A stretch of 64,000 nt of DNA. Source: Notospermus geniculatus (taxonomy: Eukaryota; Nemertea; Pilidiophora; Heteronemertea; Lineidae). The DNA is taken from the NCBI GenBank assembly GCA_002633025.1, contig NMRB01001126.1, positions 48,148-112,147 of the forward strand. The letters run 5' to 3'. Positions 15,102 to 27,625 of the stretch are shown one piece after another (the stretch's first letter is position 1; each line of letters opens with the position of its first letter). Made by a program: the position numbers and the translations under genes. Under the pieces are notes generated by a model that ran no database searches, had not been told where the DNA came from, and saw nothing but the letters and a program-made list of their open reading frames with translations.

Positions 15102-15496
15102 TCATCCAATTTCTGCAATGATTGCATTAAGAGCAACATCGGTCTTGTCAATGATGTAGTCCAGGGCAGATTCAACGTGAAGAGATGCTAGGAAACTGGT
15201 TTTTACACGGTTACGAATTCCGTGCATGTTAGACAATGGCAGTCTTCAGGAAAGACATGATGCCTTCAGAGAGCCAGGAGAATGATGGTGGAATTTCTTC
15301 AGAAAAAGCCATTTGCACCAAGGTAATCTTGCCCGAGGCAAATGCGAACGTACTGGCGCGTAAGAACGTCTTGTCTCATGAAGAATATTGTTGTTGTCTG
15401 GATGCTTTCTACATGGGCATCCATTCGTAAAGGAACACTTGATGCGAAGGGGTAGATGATGACCACGCAGGTCGTGCAAACCAGAATATTTGTTGC
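15102..15496 (-). pseudogene. Possible decayed gene: overlapping protein-like frames, family unknown
   Basis: Three minus-strand frames look protein-like but are short and partly overlap: 15299-15496 (reads YPFASSVPLRMDAHVES and onward), 15229-15375 (SGKITLVQMAFSEEIPPSF and onward) and 15102-15239 (SFLASLHVESALDYIIDKTD and onward), each closed by a stop. A frameshifted relic of a larger gene would produce this. The alternating hydrophobic patterns loosely recall large lipid-transfer proteins, but I see no diagnostic motif and do not assign a family. Chance open frames in a stop-poor patch remain possible. Confidence 0.18.
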
Positions 15497-16504
15497 CTAG
15501 GCACTAAAATGCTGCTAAGGACAACCGAAGGGGCAAGGATGGCACTTGTACAGAATCAGGAAAGAGCGTTAACAGTCTGGAATTGAATCACGGTCGATGC
15601 CAATGACGAAAATTCCAGAGAAAATCTTTTGATAAATTAAATAAAGACAAGAGACGCCTGTGTTAGATGGCATTCGATAATACACCAGGCAAGATCATCC
15701 AATTTGCCGTGAGTCCTTCTCCCGGGAACAAATCACGCATATTCGCGTTGCGTTCATCAGTAAAACAAAACCATAGAGCTCAGTGTTGGTAGAGTTCGCG
15801 GCTCAACCCGGCAAATACCAGAAACTCAATTTGTGTATCAATTTGTATATCGAGTTCCTGCGCTTTGGGTCTCCATCAGCCTGGCCTCGGAGGGAAGTAC
15901 ACTTCCAAATTAAACGTAGACAGTTCAATGCTTACGGCGATAATCTACCATTCGGTCGAGTTACCAACGTTATCTCAAAGCTTTGGGGGTTTGTTTCGAC
16001 TTTTTGAAGACAGTAAGTGTGAGATATGTTCCCACGAGAAGGATGTGGCCTGTTAGATATTGATGTTAGCAATTTAGATAAACACGTGTCATCTTTGGAA
16101 TGCAATAGGGAAGGAACAGTGCATCTGAATGATTGCACTCATAGTAACGCCAAAAAATCTGATGGGTAGGGTTGTATTTACAACTCCAGTTTTCATTGGA
16201 CATCATACTTCGCAAACAAGATAATGATATAAAAAGGCATTTGAAAGAAGCCTGGGTGAACACAGCGATGACACTCAACCTGTACTATAATAGTAAAATA
16301 ATAAAAGTAAAAATAAATTTGGTAGATACTGTGGAAACTAATGCCTTGCCAGAAGAATAAATGTGTTGGCTTGCAAGCATCCCAAAAGAGAAGTACAGTA
16401 CATCAGAAAGAGAGAAAAGGACAAAGCTTCCAAAACAAACTTGCGAGGCCATATTCGCCTTGAATCAGTTATGACGCTGGTTTCTTAATTGCTGTTCCAC
16501 CATC

Positions 16505-16798
16505 TCACTGAAGTACCCTCACTGCCATCTTATTCAAAGACAGCCTTGATTGCTGTCCTATATTGAAGAGCAACATCCCACGATTATTTCGCGTAATAAT
16601 CATATCATCAGTCTGTGGTTCATTAACCTCAATTTCTTTGAATCCCAAAATGATGTCTTGTCCAGCCTCCTCAATTACGATACCACGATTGTACGCTGGA
16701 CGAAAAACTTCTATGAATTTTCGATTTTTTTGCGCTGTGATGCGTAGATGAGGACCAGCCATGCATATGCCGATACGATATGTAGCAATGGTATTGGC
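16505..16798 (-). pseudogene. Possible coding relic, family unknown
   Basis: An open frame of about 97 codons, bounded by stops, contains MAGPHLRITAQKNRKFIEVF followed by a strand-like stretch (GIVIEEAGQDIILGF, DDMIITRNNRG). Composition is more protein-like than that of other open frames in this gene-poor part. It lies on the same strand as, and about 1 kb upstream of, the other relic-like frames at 15.1-15.5 kb, so both could come from one decayed gene. There is no clear splice site or start. Confidence 0.2.
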
Positions 16799-18748
16799 GT
16801 CCTTAGTATTGGGCTATCCGAAAACCAATTTACACTAGCAATATCGCTAAAACTTGTACAGCAACATATCGCTTATATTCTAGCCTGTCTTAACCCTTGA
16901 GGATTGATACAACATTCCATCTCATGGGATAGTGCCACATTGCCGAGAAACGTGAGTGTTCACACATCTGACCAAAAATGCCTGGTGCAATGAACAATCT
17001 CGTTACTAGTATTGCATCGTAACTCTCCTAAATTACGATGCAAGACCACAGAGATTTGCTCACTGGGAAATATTACCATTCGAAGTGTAACCTACTTGCT
17101 AATCGAGTATATTGGCCAGTTTGTTGGCAGTTACAGCAACCAGTAAAGGGTTCGCTAAATCAATAACCCGTCCATACACAACATTCCACCGCTTATATGG
17201 TTACAATGTATTGTTTCAGCTTGAGTTCTTGCCAATTTCAGGAACCATGGATGACTCATAGACAACTAGGTGATGGGCCCCTTGGTAAATCATTTTACGA
17301 GGTTTCCACTCACGTTTCTTGAGATACTGATGTGCTTGTGCTTATTGAGTTGTTGTAAAGAACTTAGAAGGAGTTCATACCGAGTGCATTGGACTGGTAT
17401 GACATGACACAGCGTCATGATATAGGGAACGTTATGATCTAGCCCAAACTTCATAAGTATCATCGCATTATTCCAAATGAACAATTTGATATTTGGTTAA
17501 CAGCCATTATGGCAACTTCGCTGGCAGATATTGGCGTTTATCATGAGCTGTAGAAATCTCGTGGGGATAGAATTTAAAATTTATGAACTTGTATTAAGAG
17601 ATATGGCTGATTCGACGTCTGAGCTATAGCCTACAGAGCGGTTGTGAGGTGCATTTCGGCAACACACGTATATATCAAGCAGTGCTGCCAGAGAAGGCCG
17701 ACCAATCCGAGCTGTCAACCGATTTTATCTGACGATATGACAGAGAAGTCGAGTTCTCCTGCCCTGGAAAGGGATTGGACTGACTTGCCGATGGCTGCAG
17801 ATGATTCAATTTCGCCAACCAAACGTACATCCAGCCAATGGACAACACTATCGATGCTTACCAGGGCTGCCTAAAGTGACATGTGTACATCATATGCATT
17901 GTCGCGTAATGATGTGAACAAAATGGTACGGAGGCTATTGAACATCGACTTTCACACGAACGATGAACGGAAAGTTGTTTAGAAGGAACCAGATAATGTG
18001 TAATGTCTAAGGACATCTGTCATCGGTAAATTTCAACGATTTTGGATCAGAACCCAAGCAGAGAGCATAGTCAAGAACGATGCAGAGGGGAGCCTCATCC
18101 CAAAACAATGAACACCGACTATTGGCATTCCGAACGTTCACCGTTCCTTAGACAATAGACAATCTTTTTCACCCTCATTAGGCCAACACGCGGGCAGCCA
18201 ATCGTCTTGTCTGGAAGGTGCAAGAAATGTTGCTTTTTATGCTTGGGGCATTGCTGGATCTCCAGCGAGACTGCCTTTACAGGTCCACAAAGGGAAGGGC
18301 ATTGACCTCTGTCAGTATTGTCGTCTCAACAGTAAAAATCAATCCACAGGTCATCATCCTTTCTCTCTCTTATATTACCGTTAATGGCTTTCCAGAACAT
18401 TTCTCAGTGGTGTTCCCAGAGAAATGACTCTCCTTTTATCATCCGCAACCACAAGGTTGAAAGTGCAACGACTTGGCAACGAATAGACAAGATGAAAATG
18501 ACAATGGTACATTCTTTAGACCGTTGCCACATGGGCCTTTTCCCTATGTCAACGGATCGTTGTCACGGGATCTAGCACAGCGTAGGCGGAAGGTATCTGT
18601 TGTGTTTTGAAGCAGATAGTTAGACGGGTGCACTGCATTACAGCCTTATAACCATGCACATCGTCATCTGAAATTACAAGTAACATATAAGAAGTTGTGT
18701 CTAGGATCTTTCATTCCCATTCCCCTTCTCCAGCATAGTGGCATTTCA

Positions 18749-18861
18749 CGAAATTGTATATTCAAGGTTTTAACCTTGAATATACAATTTCGTATAAGTC
18801 CTTCACAAAATAACAGTCCGATATTCATTTAAAATAAGTCACATTTTATTTTAAATGAATA
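18749..18861. repeat. Two adjacent AT-rich hairpins
   Basis: Perfect 21-bp arms with a TT loop at 18749-18792 (cgaaattgtatattcaaggt inwards), then 16-bp arms at 18822-18837 / 18846-18861. No gene nearby. Confidence 0.7.
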
Positions 18862-19671
18862 TACATGTACTTGTGTCAATGACGAGGGTACTTTTCCTGA
18901 TCCACTTAACAGTCCAATATGATCCAATATCAACTATTCCCGTATACACCCATCTCAAGAACCTCCCAAGGAGTATTGGACCTCAACCCTTGTTCCACGT
19001 ACGATATGTAATTCAGAAATTTTATTCAAAATCATTATCCCCATTTCTTGCATTCCATGCGAAGTGCTTTCTTCTCCACGTCATCATGGTGTGGTCTATT
19101 TATTTTACATTGCACAAGAGCCCAAACTACATTAATGCTGAGAACAGTTCAATGACAGTAACAAGAAAATGCTTCATGCATAATGCATACTTCTGATGTT
19201 GTTTTGAATTAGTATGCCATCTTCTTGTTCTTGTTAGTCTTATACATTGATATTTTAATACATTGAGACCATGGCCTCGGTGCCCCAGCGCCAACATTAT
19301 CGTATAATGTGGAGAAAAAAAGTCGCGTAAATGGGAATCTGGTTCTTAAAACAGAACGTGTTCGTCCCAAAAGAGTGATTATTTTTACGTATTGTAGTCT
19401 ACAAAACAGATTGCCTGTATGCGTTAAGTAACGCATGGATGAACCCAATATCTATTTGTATCTGTATTGAATAAGTGAGAAGAAAAATGGCTATACTGTC
19501 TGGTCTAAATGTCTTATAATACGAGCCTCATCCACTTTCCTAATGGTACGGTTTACTCGTTCAAACCCAATTACGAAATACGTATTCAGAACAGTGTCAC
19601 ACTAACTCACACCGTCTTCAATACCCATTGAGAGTGGCCACAATACGTGTTACGTGTATTACTGCGTGTTA

Positions 19672-19804
19672 AGGTTGAGTTTACATCGAGGCACACGCGA
19701 CACGAACACCCAGGCGAACAACGGTTTCATGGGGATTAATCCTTTGTGAAGTCATTGTTCGCTTGCGTGTTCGTGTCGTGTGTGCCTCGATGTAAACTCA
19801 GCCT
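19672..19804. mobile_element. Foldback element, family 3, copy 1
   Basis: Arms of about 50 bp read gagtttacatcgaggcacac inwards. A second copy with its interior inverted lies at 39987-40118. No coding capacity. Confidence 0.82.
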
Positions 19805-20446
19805 AAAAGGGGATCTAGTGTGGCACCTACTTTAGCTGCTAATACCTGTTAAGATTTAATGCTGATTGAATATGACATCCTGTCCCTCATCTTTGCCTAT
19901 AATCAAGCACAGCATACTAGTAGCTTGCTGCAATGTAGTTACTGTACTCTGAGCTACATGTATGTAAGATTACTTGTATTTCAAACGGTAACAGTAACCA
20001 AATTTGTAACAGGAAGCTGACGCAGTGAGGAAAGACAATGGTTCACCAATAAAGCAAATTTCCTTCAACTGGCATCATCTGAATCCTGGTCAGTGCATTT
20101 TCCCTGATGTATTCAACCAAACCAAACGCAGTTTTCTCACAGTACCACACTTTACCACTACGACCAGGACCACGGATCATAAATCACTTTTCTCGACTCC
20201 GGCCAGAAGCCCCATCTGAATAAGAATGATAATACTTATAACACGGGTTACAGTGGGAGTACTGGGTGCGCTATGATCTTCTACCTAATGGGCTAATACT
20301 CCCGAAGCGCTAGGATATCATTATGACATTCAAAAATCTCCATATACTTCGATGACAGATTGTCATTAGATATACACTTTCCAGACAGGGTCTTTGCACT
20401 TGTCAGGTACGGCGATACTGGATGTTCAAGAACTGCACTTCAGCTG

Positions 20447-20512
20447 CCAGGATGGCGAAGTGGGGACGAAGGTGCTTGCCTGCTCTTCGGTTGTGGGTTC
20501 AATTCCCAAGAC
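20447..20512 (+). repeat. tRNA-like segment, possible SINE head
   Basis: A-box-like tggcgaagtgggg and B-box-like gggttcaattccc lie about 50 bases apart. I could not fold a convincing complete tRNA with acceptor stem, so a SINE remnant is more likely than a tRNA gene. Confidence 0.35.
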
Positions 20513-22520
20513 CCGTCGCTTCTGACGTTACCACGAATCAGAAGATTGTGATGTGCACCGATTTTCAATTTTTGGACCAGTTCTGTCTATTTGGGAGTCT
20601 GCGTAGGCTCAAAGATAATGGAGAGTTTTCCTGACAGGTTTCATCTCAGGCGCGGTACAATTTAATGTTGATGGAAACTGGCCGAGCAGACGGTAAAGAT
20701 TGATTAGATGAATGTCCATCTGCTGGATGCAGGCAGTATAGGGTTGTTCTTTGAGCTGTTTCACTCTGACAATTCAGGTTTTCTGATTGAATTCATATAA
20801 AGTACAGCAAGGAAGGAAAAACGTGAGCCTATATAGATCCTGAACACTGATGAAGCAATATATATGTAGGAGGACACGTTCGAATAACGTACAATAATAG
20901 GCCTACGGGTGTGCTCACGTTGACGACAGGAATGCGACTCAAACAAGTGCAGTCAGTGCAGGCATAGGTGCAGCATTGGCAGTGCGAACACACGCTCCGC
21001 ATTCACTGCAATGTACACAACTACGAGCACGTGTGTATCGACAATACATATACATGTATGTCCATTCAAAGTCGTATGATAAGCCATTATNTTGTATAAG
21101 ACAATTCAGCCAGAATTTCCACAACAGTGGGCGTAAGCCGCTGTGTGTGATGACAAATCCATTATCTCACTCCGTTTTCAAATAAGGCCTATGTAATATT
21201 ATCAGCGAACATCTGTTATCAATGTCACTAGGCTCTTAATCATGTTACATGTAAATAGACCTATGCCTAGTGGACGATAAATTGGTTATTGTCAGGCCAG
21301 CTGATGTAGCGCATACAGATTTATTATTATAGGCCTACTGAGATTATTATACTAGACTTTTTATCTCTTCAAAGCAAGGGGTCATTGATGGGTAATGTAG
21401 TGTTAAGACAGTTGTAGAGGGGCGTGGTGCCTATTTTTTTGTCCGAACACGGTACACCGAACACCAGAATTCTGTAAGCCTAGGCATGTGCCCTTAAATT
21501 GTTCACGTGGTGGGTTCTTCATACGGTCATTGTATGTCACAATATGGTGTCCTCGCTCATGTTATACAGATAAAACCTATCCGGTTCAACTGCACATGGT
21601 GCACATCCCTGATCATAGCCCCAGAAGCAACCACTGCCCATCTACAAAACATTATCAATGGATGATTAATTCCTATTAATTCGACATGTGTTGATGTTAA
21701 GCTGCAGCATTGGATACTATCGATCGGGATCGGATGCTTTTGAATGAAAGGTCGGGTTAAACGGTCGCATCAGTTTTACTAGTTAGACTCCAGATCCATC
21801 AATGGCCGATCTGCTTGCTCTATTATAAAATTACACCATACCCATTACTCGTCGACATGATGAAGGAATTGTCAATTTCATGGGAACGCTTGGGAAATTA
21901 GCATCGTTTGACAGCAGCAGCAAATTTCGATACGTAATCTGCTCGACATGTGCAATTGAATTAGAGTAATGGAACACAATGATTGGTCCACTAGAATCGT
22001 AACGATAGCCCAACAAACATGATGGTGCTTAGGATGGAGGCTGCATCAGAGAATAACTGGGGCCATACGTCAACTAACAGGAAATCTTGTCGATAGAATC
22101 TTGTTAGATCCCATTCGAGTTTTGAGATGTGTGATAAGCTTATTTTTAACTCACTAAAACCAAGATGTGACCCATTTCTTAGAAGCAGACAGGCTGGAAG
22201 ACTGTTTTTCTTGACGTTTTTACTTGCTATGGCAAAAAAGAAGCTGCTTGGAACATCCTAAGATCAGAAGAGCATTAGCTCCATTGATATTGACCGATAG
22301 AATGAATATGAAGTTAGGATGTCATGAAATGTTAGCAAATGATTGGGTGACGCCAGTTAATCTGAAGAGATTTAGTGATCGAAGGTTTCGGAGGCACAGT
22401 GACAGTTATTCATATTAGTTTATTTAGAAATAGCCGACAAAATCCATGGGATATAAAATCAATCAGTCAGAGAGAAATCAATAGTTGTGCAAATAGAATG
22501 TCACGAAAAGATTGAACAAT

Positions 22521-22607
22521 TTGGCAGACGCCGTCATCCAGACAAAGCGAAGCGGTGACATACATGGGTCGCTTATATCACTAAGAACAAATGACAAGTC
22601 TTGCGCA
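22521..22607 (-). promoter_or_regulatory. Conserved block 3' of Kv1 paralogue A
   Basis: The plus-strand text tggcagacg, gcggtgacatacat, ggtcgctt and aagtcttgcgca recurs in order downstream of paralogues B and C. The block ends 1098 bases from the stop codon of A. The translation is not conserved in C, so it is probably 3' UTR or regulatory DNA. A minus-strand AATAAA lies at 22424-22419, about 100 bases further on. Confidence 0.45.
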
Positions 22608-23704
22608 GGGCAGCTAGTTTCTTTCGTTACGACTGTCATAGAAAATGGCTGTCACTGAGTGAGACTGTCTTGAGGAGGAATAGGCTACTAAGAAGAAGAA
22701 GGAGTGCCCAAAGTGGATGATCTTGAGGAAGCTCTTAGATCAACTGAGAAAGGATTTGAAAATGTTTGAAAATTTTAGAGTAGAAGACGCTTGAAGTCTG
22801 GCAGCATGATTGCCAAAATATTGACTTCGAAATTGAAGAAATTGGAAAAATGTCTTAAACACAATATGATAATATCCTTATGTCAATCAAGGATAAACAT
22901 TTATCTACACCTATTATGGTTTTCATTGCTGATAATATTCGTTAGTATAATTTGGTTATAAATTCGAAATTTGTACGTGAAATGTTAGCAATATACATTG
23001 TATTATGATATGAAATGCAAATCTGCAACACTTTCTCTTGTCAACATTTTGGTTTATACCAGGCCATGTATTTTTGAGTGCAGTTTTGGAAGAAGCACTT
23101 GTAGAGGTTTATGTTTGAAACCACAAATAATGGACTATTGGTTTAGTGTTGTCTTTATCTAGTTGAGCAAACTCACTATCTTAGTATCTTAGTACATGAT
23201 TATACTCATTAGTGCGCAATATCATGGAGAAGGACCAGAAATATTAAATACTAATACTATCTAATTGTTAAAAGAAGATCTAAATACAAAAATACTAACT
23301 TAAACCTTTTACCAGAGGAAGAAGAATGTTATGGGAAAATGTCATTAACTTTCTTGACAACATGATGTAAGTGATCTATAAATGCATATCTGAGCAAATT
23401 ACAAGTTGGTTTGCATGGTCAATGTACACAGTACTGTATTTACACTCACTATACACAAGTCAAATTGAATTCTATTTGACTGAAGGAGTTTAAATGCTTT
23501 TGTAAGTAAGAGGTAAAAAAGAGCGTTCGAAAACACCAGTATTTAAAATCCTGAATGTATACGTTGCATGGTACACTATATAGGTAAACGGATATGGTTC
23601 GGAAAAAGGTAACAGTTACTGTCAGGCAACCGTGCGATTATCAGCTATTTGTATAGAAGTTAGAAAGACACATTTTACTAAGAATCAAGAAGTACGTACG
23701 TGTG
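22608..23704. other. Flank between Kv1 paralogue A and its 3' block
   Basis: AT-rich, no reading frame of interest. If the GTACGT after the stop is used, this would be a 3' UTR intron. Confidence 0.3.
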
Positions 23705-25075
23705 TTATTGGGCACGTCCGCGTCCCGTTTTATGAGTGTAGAATTTATTGAAGTTTTCAGTAATGATTGGAACTGGAATGGCCAGCGTGAGCACGCCAGC
23801 TAATGCACAGATTGACCCGACTATCTTTCCCCAGAGATGCTGGGGGAACTTGTCGCCGTATCCTACCGTGGTCATCGTAATCACAGCCCACCAGAAGCCG
23901 TCCGGAATGCTCGAGATCTCCTCCTCTTCGGTCCCCATTTCGCAGTAGTAGATCGCGCTTGAGAAAAGGAGAATGCAAACCATCAAAGCAACGAGGAAGA
24001 GTCCAAGGCCCTCCGCACTGGCCTTGAAAGTTAACACCAGAACTTGTAATCCAGCCGAATGCTTTGTTAATTTAAATATTCTGACAAGACGTATGACCCT
24101 AAGGAATGCAAGCGAAGCGCTAGATTTTGCCCGCTCGCAGCTGAAGGTAGCAAGCACGTTGAATAAGGTAACATAGTAGGGCACCACTGCCATGATATCC
24201 ACCCAGTTTTTAAAATCCTTGAAGAATCCAAATTTACTGGGACATGCTATAAACCGTATGACTGCTTCTAGAGTGAACCAAGCTGTGCATAAAGTTTCGA
24301 TGATGAAAAATGGATCAAGGAAGTTGGGACCCTGGCCTTCGACGCAGTGAGATTCGGAAAAAGCGGGCAAGGTTTCCACACAGAAAAGGATGATAGAGAT
24401 AACTGTGAATATCACAGATAGAATAGCTATGATGAAGGCTGCGCTAGAAGTTTCAGGGTACTCAAAAAGCATCCAAACTGTTTTCATAGCTTCGTTTCTA
24501 GGTAGAACGATGTGCTCCTCTGTATAGCCTTCGTTTTCCATATACTCCTTCACAACCTCCTTTTCTATTTCGAAGAACTCTACCTCGGTTAGGAAGACGT
24601 CATCAGAGACAGTTGGTGGTCGGTGAAGCTTGCCACCATACTGGTAATAGTTGAAGATCGCCTCGAAAGTTGGCCGATGACGATCAAAGAAATACTCCTT
24701 CCGTCTCTTGTCGTAGTACTTTTTCCTTTTGTTTGGGTCCCCGAGCAACGTGCTGGGATGACGATTGAAGACAGCCACGCGTGTCTCATAGTACATGCCG
24801 CTAACGTTGACGCTCATGCGCTCGCACCCTGCCGCTTTACAATCATGATTGGGGTCTAGTGGTTCCTCACTGGTTGAACTTCCCGCCCAAGTGACTGAAG
24901 GTTTGGTGTTTTTTCCCCTGTTGGTCACTTTGGAGTGGTGGACGTGGTTACTACTTTGTCGTAACTGCTCCGAGTTTTGGTAAGCCACGTAGTCATTATC
25001 TTCCAGCCTGGCGTTGCTGGGATGATATCCGGAGCCACCTCTTGCGCCAGACATGACCGCAGGTACGGCCATCAT
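23705..25075 (-). CDS. Kv1 (Shaker-type) voltage-gated K+ channel, paralogue A, intronless coding region
   Basis: Predicted 456-residue pore-forming subunit of a plasma-membrane voltage-gated K+ channel; family members assemble as tetramers through the T1 domain. Seen in order: a polar N-terminus (1-80), Kv1-like T1 (about 84-185, with LLGDPNKR and EYFFDRHRP), S1 211-233, S2 255-277, S3 290-306, S4 321-340, S5 354-379, pore helix 392-402, filter TVGYGD 403-408, and S6 417-440 with PVP at 434-436. S4 charges are R326, R329, R332, K335 and K338, one triplet fewer than Shaker. F410 occupies the Shaker T449 position and the turret is very acidic (EEEE). The C-terminus stops about 14 residues after NFN, with no PDZ ligand, so it is much shorter than usual Kv1 tails. 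The start is the ATG at 25075, where paralogue B also begins MMAVPAVMSG; it follows an ATG-proximal stretch shared with B. TAA at 23707-23705 is followed 5 bases later by GTACGT. Confidence 0.95.
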   Translation of the reverse strand: MMAVPAVMSGARGGSGYHPSNARLEDNDYVAYQNSEQLRQSSNHVHHSKVTNRGKNTKPSVTWAGSSTSEEPLDPNHDCKAAGCERMSVNVSGMYYETRVAVFNRHPSTLLGDPNKRKKYYDKRRKEYFFDRHRPTFEAIFNYYQYGGKLHRPPTVSDDVFLTEVEFFEIEKEVVKEYMENEGYTEEHIVLPRNEAMKTVWMLFEYPETSSAAFIIAILSVIFTVISIILFCVETLPAFSESHCVEGQGPNFLDPFFIIETLCTAWFTLEAVIRFIACPSKFGFFKDFKNWVDIMAVVPYYVTLFNVLATFSCERAKSSASLAFLRVIRLVRIFKLTKHSAGLQVLVLTFKASAEGLGLFLVALMVCILLFSSAIYYCEMGTEEEEISSIPDGFWWAVITMTTVGYGDKFPQHLWGKIVGSICALAGVLTLAIPVPIITENFNKFYTHKTGRGRAQ

Positions 25076-25138
25076 ATTTGAGCCTTATCCATAGTTACAC
25101 TCCATAATGAATATATACACACTCCCCTCATTTGTTCA

Positions 25139-25249
25139 GAGCATAGTCCGAAGCCGTCTTCGTAGCTTGCCGTGTGTTACTATACTGAGCAACACCCAAC
25201 GCTATTCAAAGCCCCACGCGCGGCTGTTTCAGAGGATATTGATTCGGTA
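25139..25249 (-). promoter_or_regulatory. Conserved 5' flank of Kv1 paralogue A
   Basis: Two islands, gcatagtcc (25141-25149) and gattcggta (25241-25249), recur upstream of paralogue B at nearly the same distances from the ATG (66 and 166 bases here; 65 and 158 in B). Sequence between the islands is only loosely similar. They may be 5' UTR or core promoter carried along in the duplication. Confidence 0.45.
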
Positions 25250-25271
25250 GCTGTTATGCCATGTACCAAAC

Positions 25272-27573
25272 GCTTAATATTCACAGTAAGACACTCTTGC
25301 TCGCTGTACGTGTATCCTTCGTACAGGGTTCACTTCAAACAAACTTTCTTCGTATCCGACCAATTGCCTCTTCCAAATCCCAAATTGCCAATTTGAGCGA
25401 ATTGGAACAGAAGTCGTTATGACGTAATTCCAGTGATAACTGAGATGGAGATGCCGTCCTGGGATGCTGTGGTACTATCCAAGTGTTCTTAACGGCGTTC
25501 GTTCTTTGAGATAAGAGTCAACTCTACAAGTTGTAGTGTTCATCCAATCGTCGCCAGGTCTTTAATGCAGGTTGCCGAATTTCGTAACGGGAAAGGTGAT
25601 GAAACGCAGTGACGTAAGTTGACTTCTGAAAGGTTCTCACGGGTATGCATGGGATGCCGTCACTCTTTTGACTTCTCTGAGTAAACAACCTAAGAGCCGC
25701 TCGAATTGAAAGGGAACACATATGTGTGCTATCACCAGGAAGTAAGTCACGACATAAAACACGACAACTGGGTATTGGTAGTTGCGGCAACTCTAATTAA
25801 TTGCCGAAAAAAAGGAATAGAAGTTCCGCGCTGCATAATTAAACCAATTGAAAATTTTCACCACCATTAGTGACTTGATAACGGGTCAAGTGTAAGAATA
25901 TGAGAGAGAGAAGTTTTAAGGGGTAGCATAGTGGAACTGTTTCCTGAAGGAGCACCGCACGCCAGTGTGGATCGAAATTTGCAATTAGCTGAAAAACACT
26001 CTGGTACTTTTTAATTACAGTTTCAAGCGATTAGAAGGCTGAGAGATTAACAATATTTTCCATAGATAGTGTATGAAATATTGCCAATTGTGAGGCAATA
26101 AATTTTCATTTTGTATGATGTCATAATTATGCTAATCTGGCAAAAACTACAGCATGATTGTGGTATTTCATAATATATCCTCTAATACGGAACGATATAA
26201 CACAAAGGTCGTCTCTGAATTTCGCAAAATTTTCGACCCCAATCGGGGTCTTCCTCAGGCACTTTCTAGAAGATCCAAGAAGTGATACGGAACGTTATAG
26301 ATCATTGATCTATTCTATTGAAATCATCTCTGTTCTATGGATACCCTAATACGTTACAATAGATATTCCCAAACATCGTCTATCCCATAGTGTGGGATGT
26401 CAAATAGATAGATACATGTATCCTTTGGTCTCTGTTATCGAAAAAGGAACTTATCGTATAGTGTATAACAAGACGACGACCCCTCAGAAAAAATGATAAC
26501 ACACGGCCGCCACTCCTTTAGTAGGCTATGTACTGAATCAGATTGTCCTTTCTGACTTGATATCCGCAATATAATCAAATCTTTTGGCCTAATTGGCTGT
26601 TAATAGTCCCAAGGGAGACATTCACAGCCGATCTATAAAATGCACATAATAAAGTACGCGATACTATATATACATTTTATGGGTTTTTTCAAGAATGGCT
26701 TTTCGCAGCCAATAATTCCTCTCAGGAGCAGATGCGGTTTTAAAAAAAATTCTGCTCTGAAGTATTTCAGAATTTTTTATTCATTTTTGACCCAATTCAC
26801 TACGCTTATTGTTCGGCTAGTGAACACGTACCAAATACACGTTTTCCCAGTGAACATTCTGGTTCTGCCAGACGCCCTCTATCGGGTGTTTTCAAGAGTA
26901 TTTTCGCATTCACATTATTTTTCGTTGAGCTGACGTTCCAATGGCGTCATCATTCGAATTCATGTTGAAAAATCAGATCGACCGATTCAATCAAATTTCT
27001 AACATTTCTTTGTTCATCAGTTGGAAATCCGTGTTTATGTTTCAATTAGCTTTTATCGAAACCAACTAAAAATCGCATCAAGTGACTTTCAGCTGTTTTG
27101 GGCCTGAAAAGATACTGAAAGTGCTTTTTGACTGCGCTGCATGGATTCCATTGAAGGCAATTAAAAAATCAATTCAACCTGTATGTCACGAAATGTGGAC
27201 ATGCGGTTACAGGAATAACATCAGTCAAGGACCATGTGATTGTGTGGCTGTGTATGGACGTGTTTATATAAAGGGTGGGTGCATATGTAATACTGGGATG
27301 CTCTTGCTCTATGGTTAATAATAGATGTTAAACGATTTCATCTTCTTGGACTACAGAAAACCTTGACAAGGTCGAGAACATGCACTTTCTAATGAAAACA
27401 TTTGGCAACAGTGCACATTTCGACAAATTAACTGCCGTACGTTGAACAGCGTTTTTCGCCAAAAAAGCTTTCCGAAACGCTGTTAGGACTGCAATGACCA
27501 GCCTTTCCTTCAAATTCCAACGGCATCAACCGCTTTACAGTCCTTGTGATCTTAGGCGTCTAACGGTATCCAA
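25272..27573. repeat. Large direct duplication, copy 1 (probable allelic copy)
   Basis: From taatattcacagtaagacac to taacggtatccaac this stretch recurs almost base for base at 27626-29840. Differences are scattered substitutions and small indels, including an 85-bp insertion (26200-26284) with flanking 15-bp repeats. A single N at 27625 joins the copies. Both copies contain an open frame of about 88-90 codons that is conserved only because the DNA is. Other than the insertion I see no gene in it. Confidence 0.93.
26185..26299. mobile_element. Short insertion with 15-bp flanking repeats, half of an inverted-repeat element
   Basis: atacggaacgatata (26185-26199) and atacggaacgttata (26285-26299) flank 85 bp that is absent from the sister copy, where the site occurs once (28553-28567). 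The insert contains a gtcgtctctgaatt segment and a cttcctcaggcacttt segment, as in the foldback elements at 12959 and 58115, but only one arm of them. Confidence 0.8.
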
Positions 27574-27625
27574 CACAGTAAAAAAAGTAGTGTTAACCAT
27601 ACACCCAAAAGTAGTGTTAACTGTN

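Larger units (their letters stand above)
16799..22520. other. Gene-poor stretch before the Kv1 array
   Basis: Holds the hairpins at 18.75 kb, a family 3 foldback element and a tRNA-like segment. Otherwise I see nothing. A single N sits at 21091. Confidence 0.55.

Noticed and set aside
20447-20512. A genuine tRNA gene
   Set aside because: A and B boxes are present but I could not build an acceptor stem or a normal anticodon arm, so it is listed only as tRNA-like.
25524-25790. An 88-codon frame conserved at 27875-28147
   Set aside because: Conservation reflects near-identical duplicated DNA; no domain, and the second copy differs by an in-frame CATGTA insertion.
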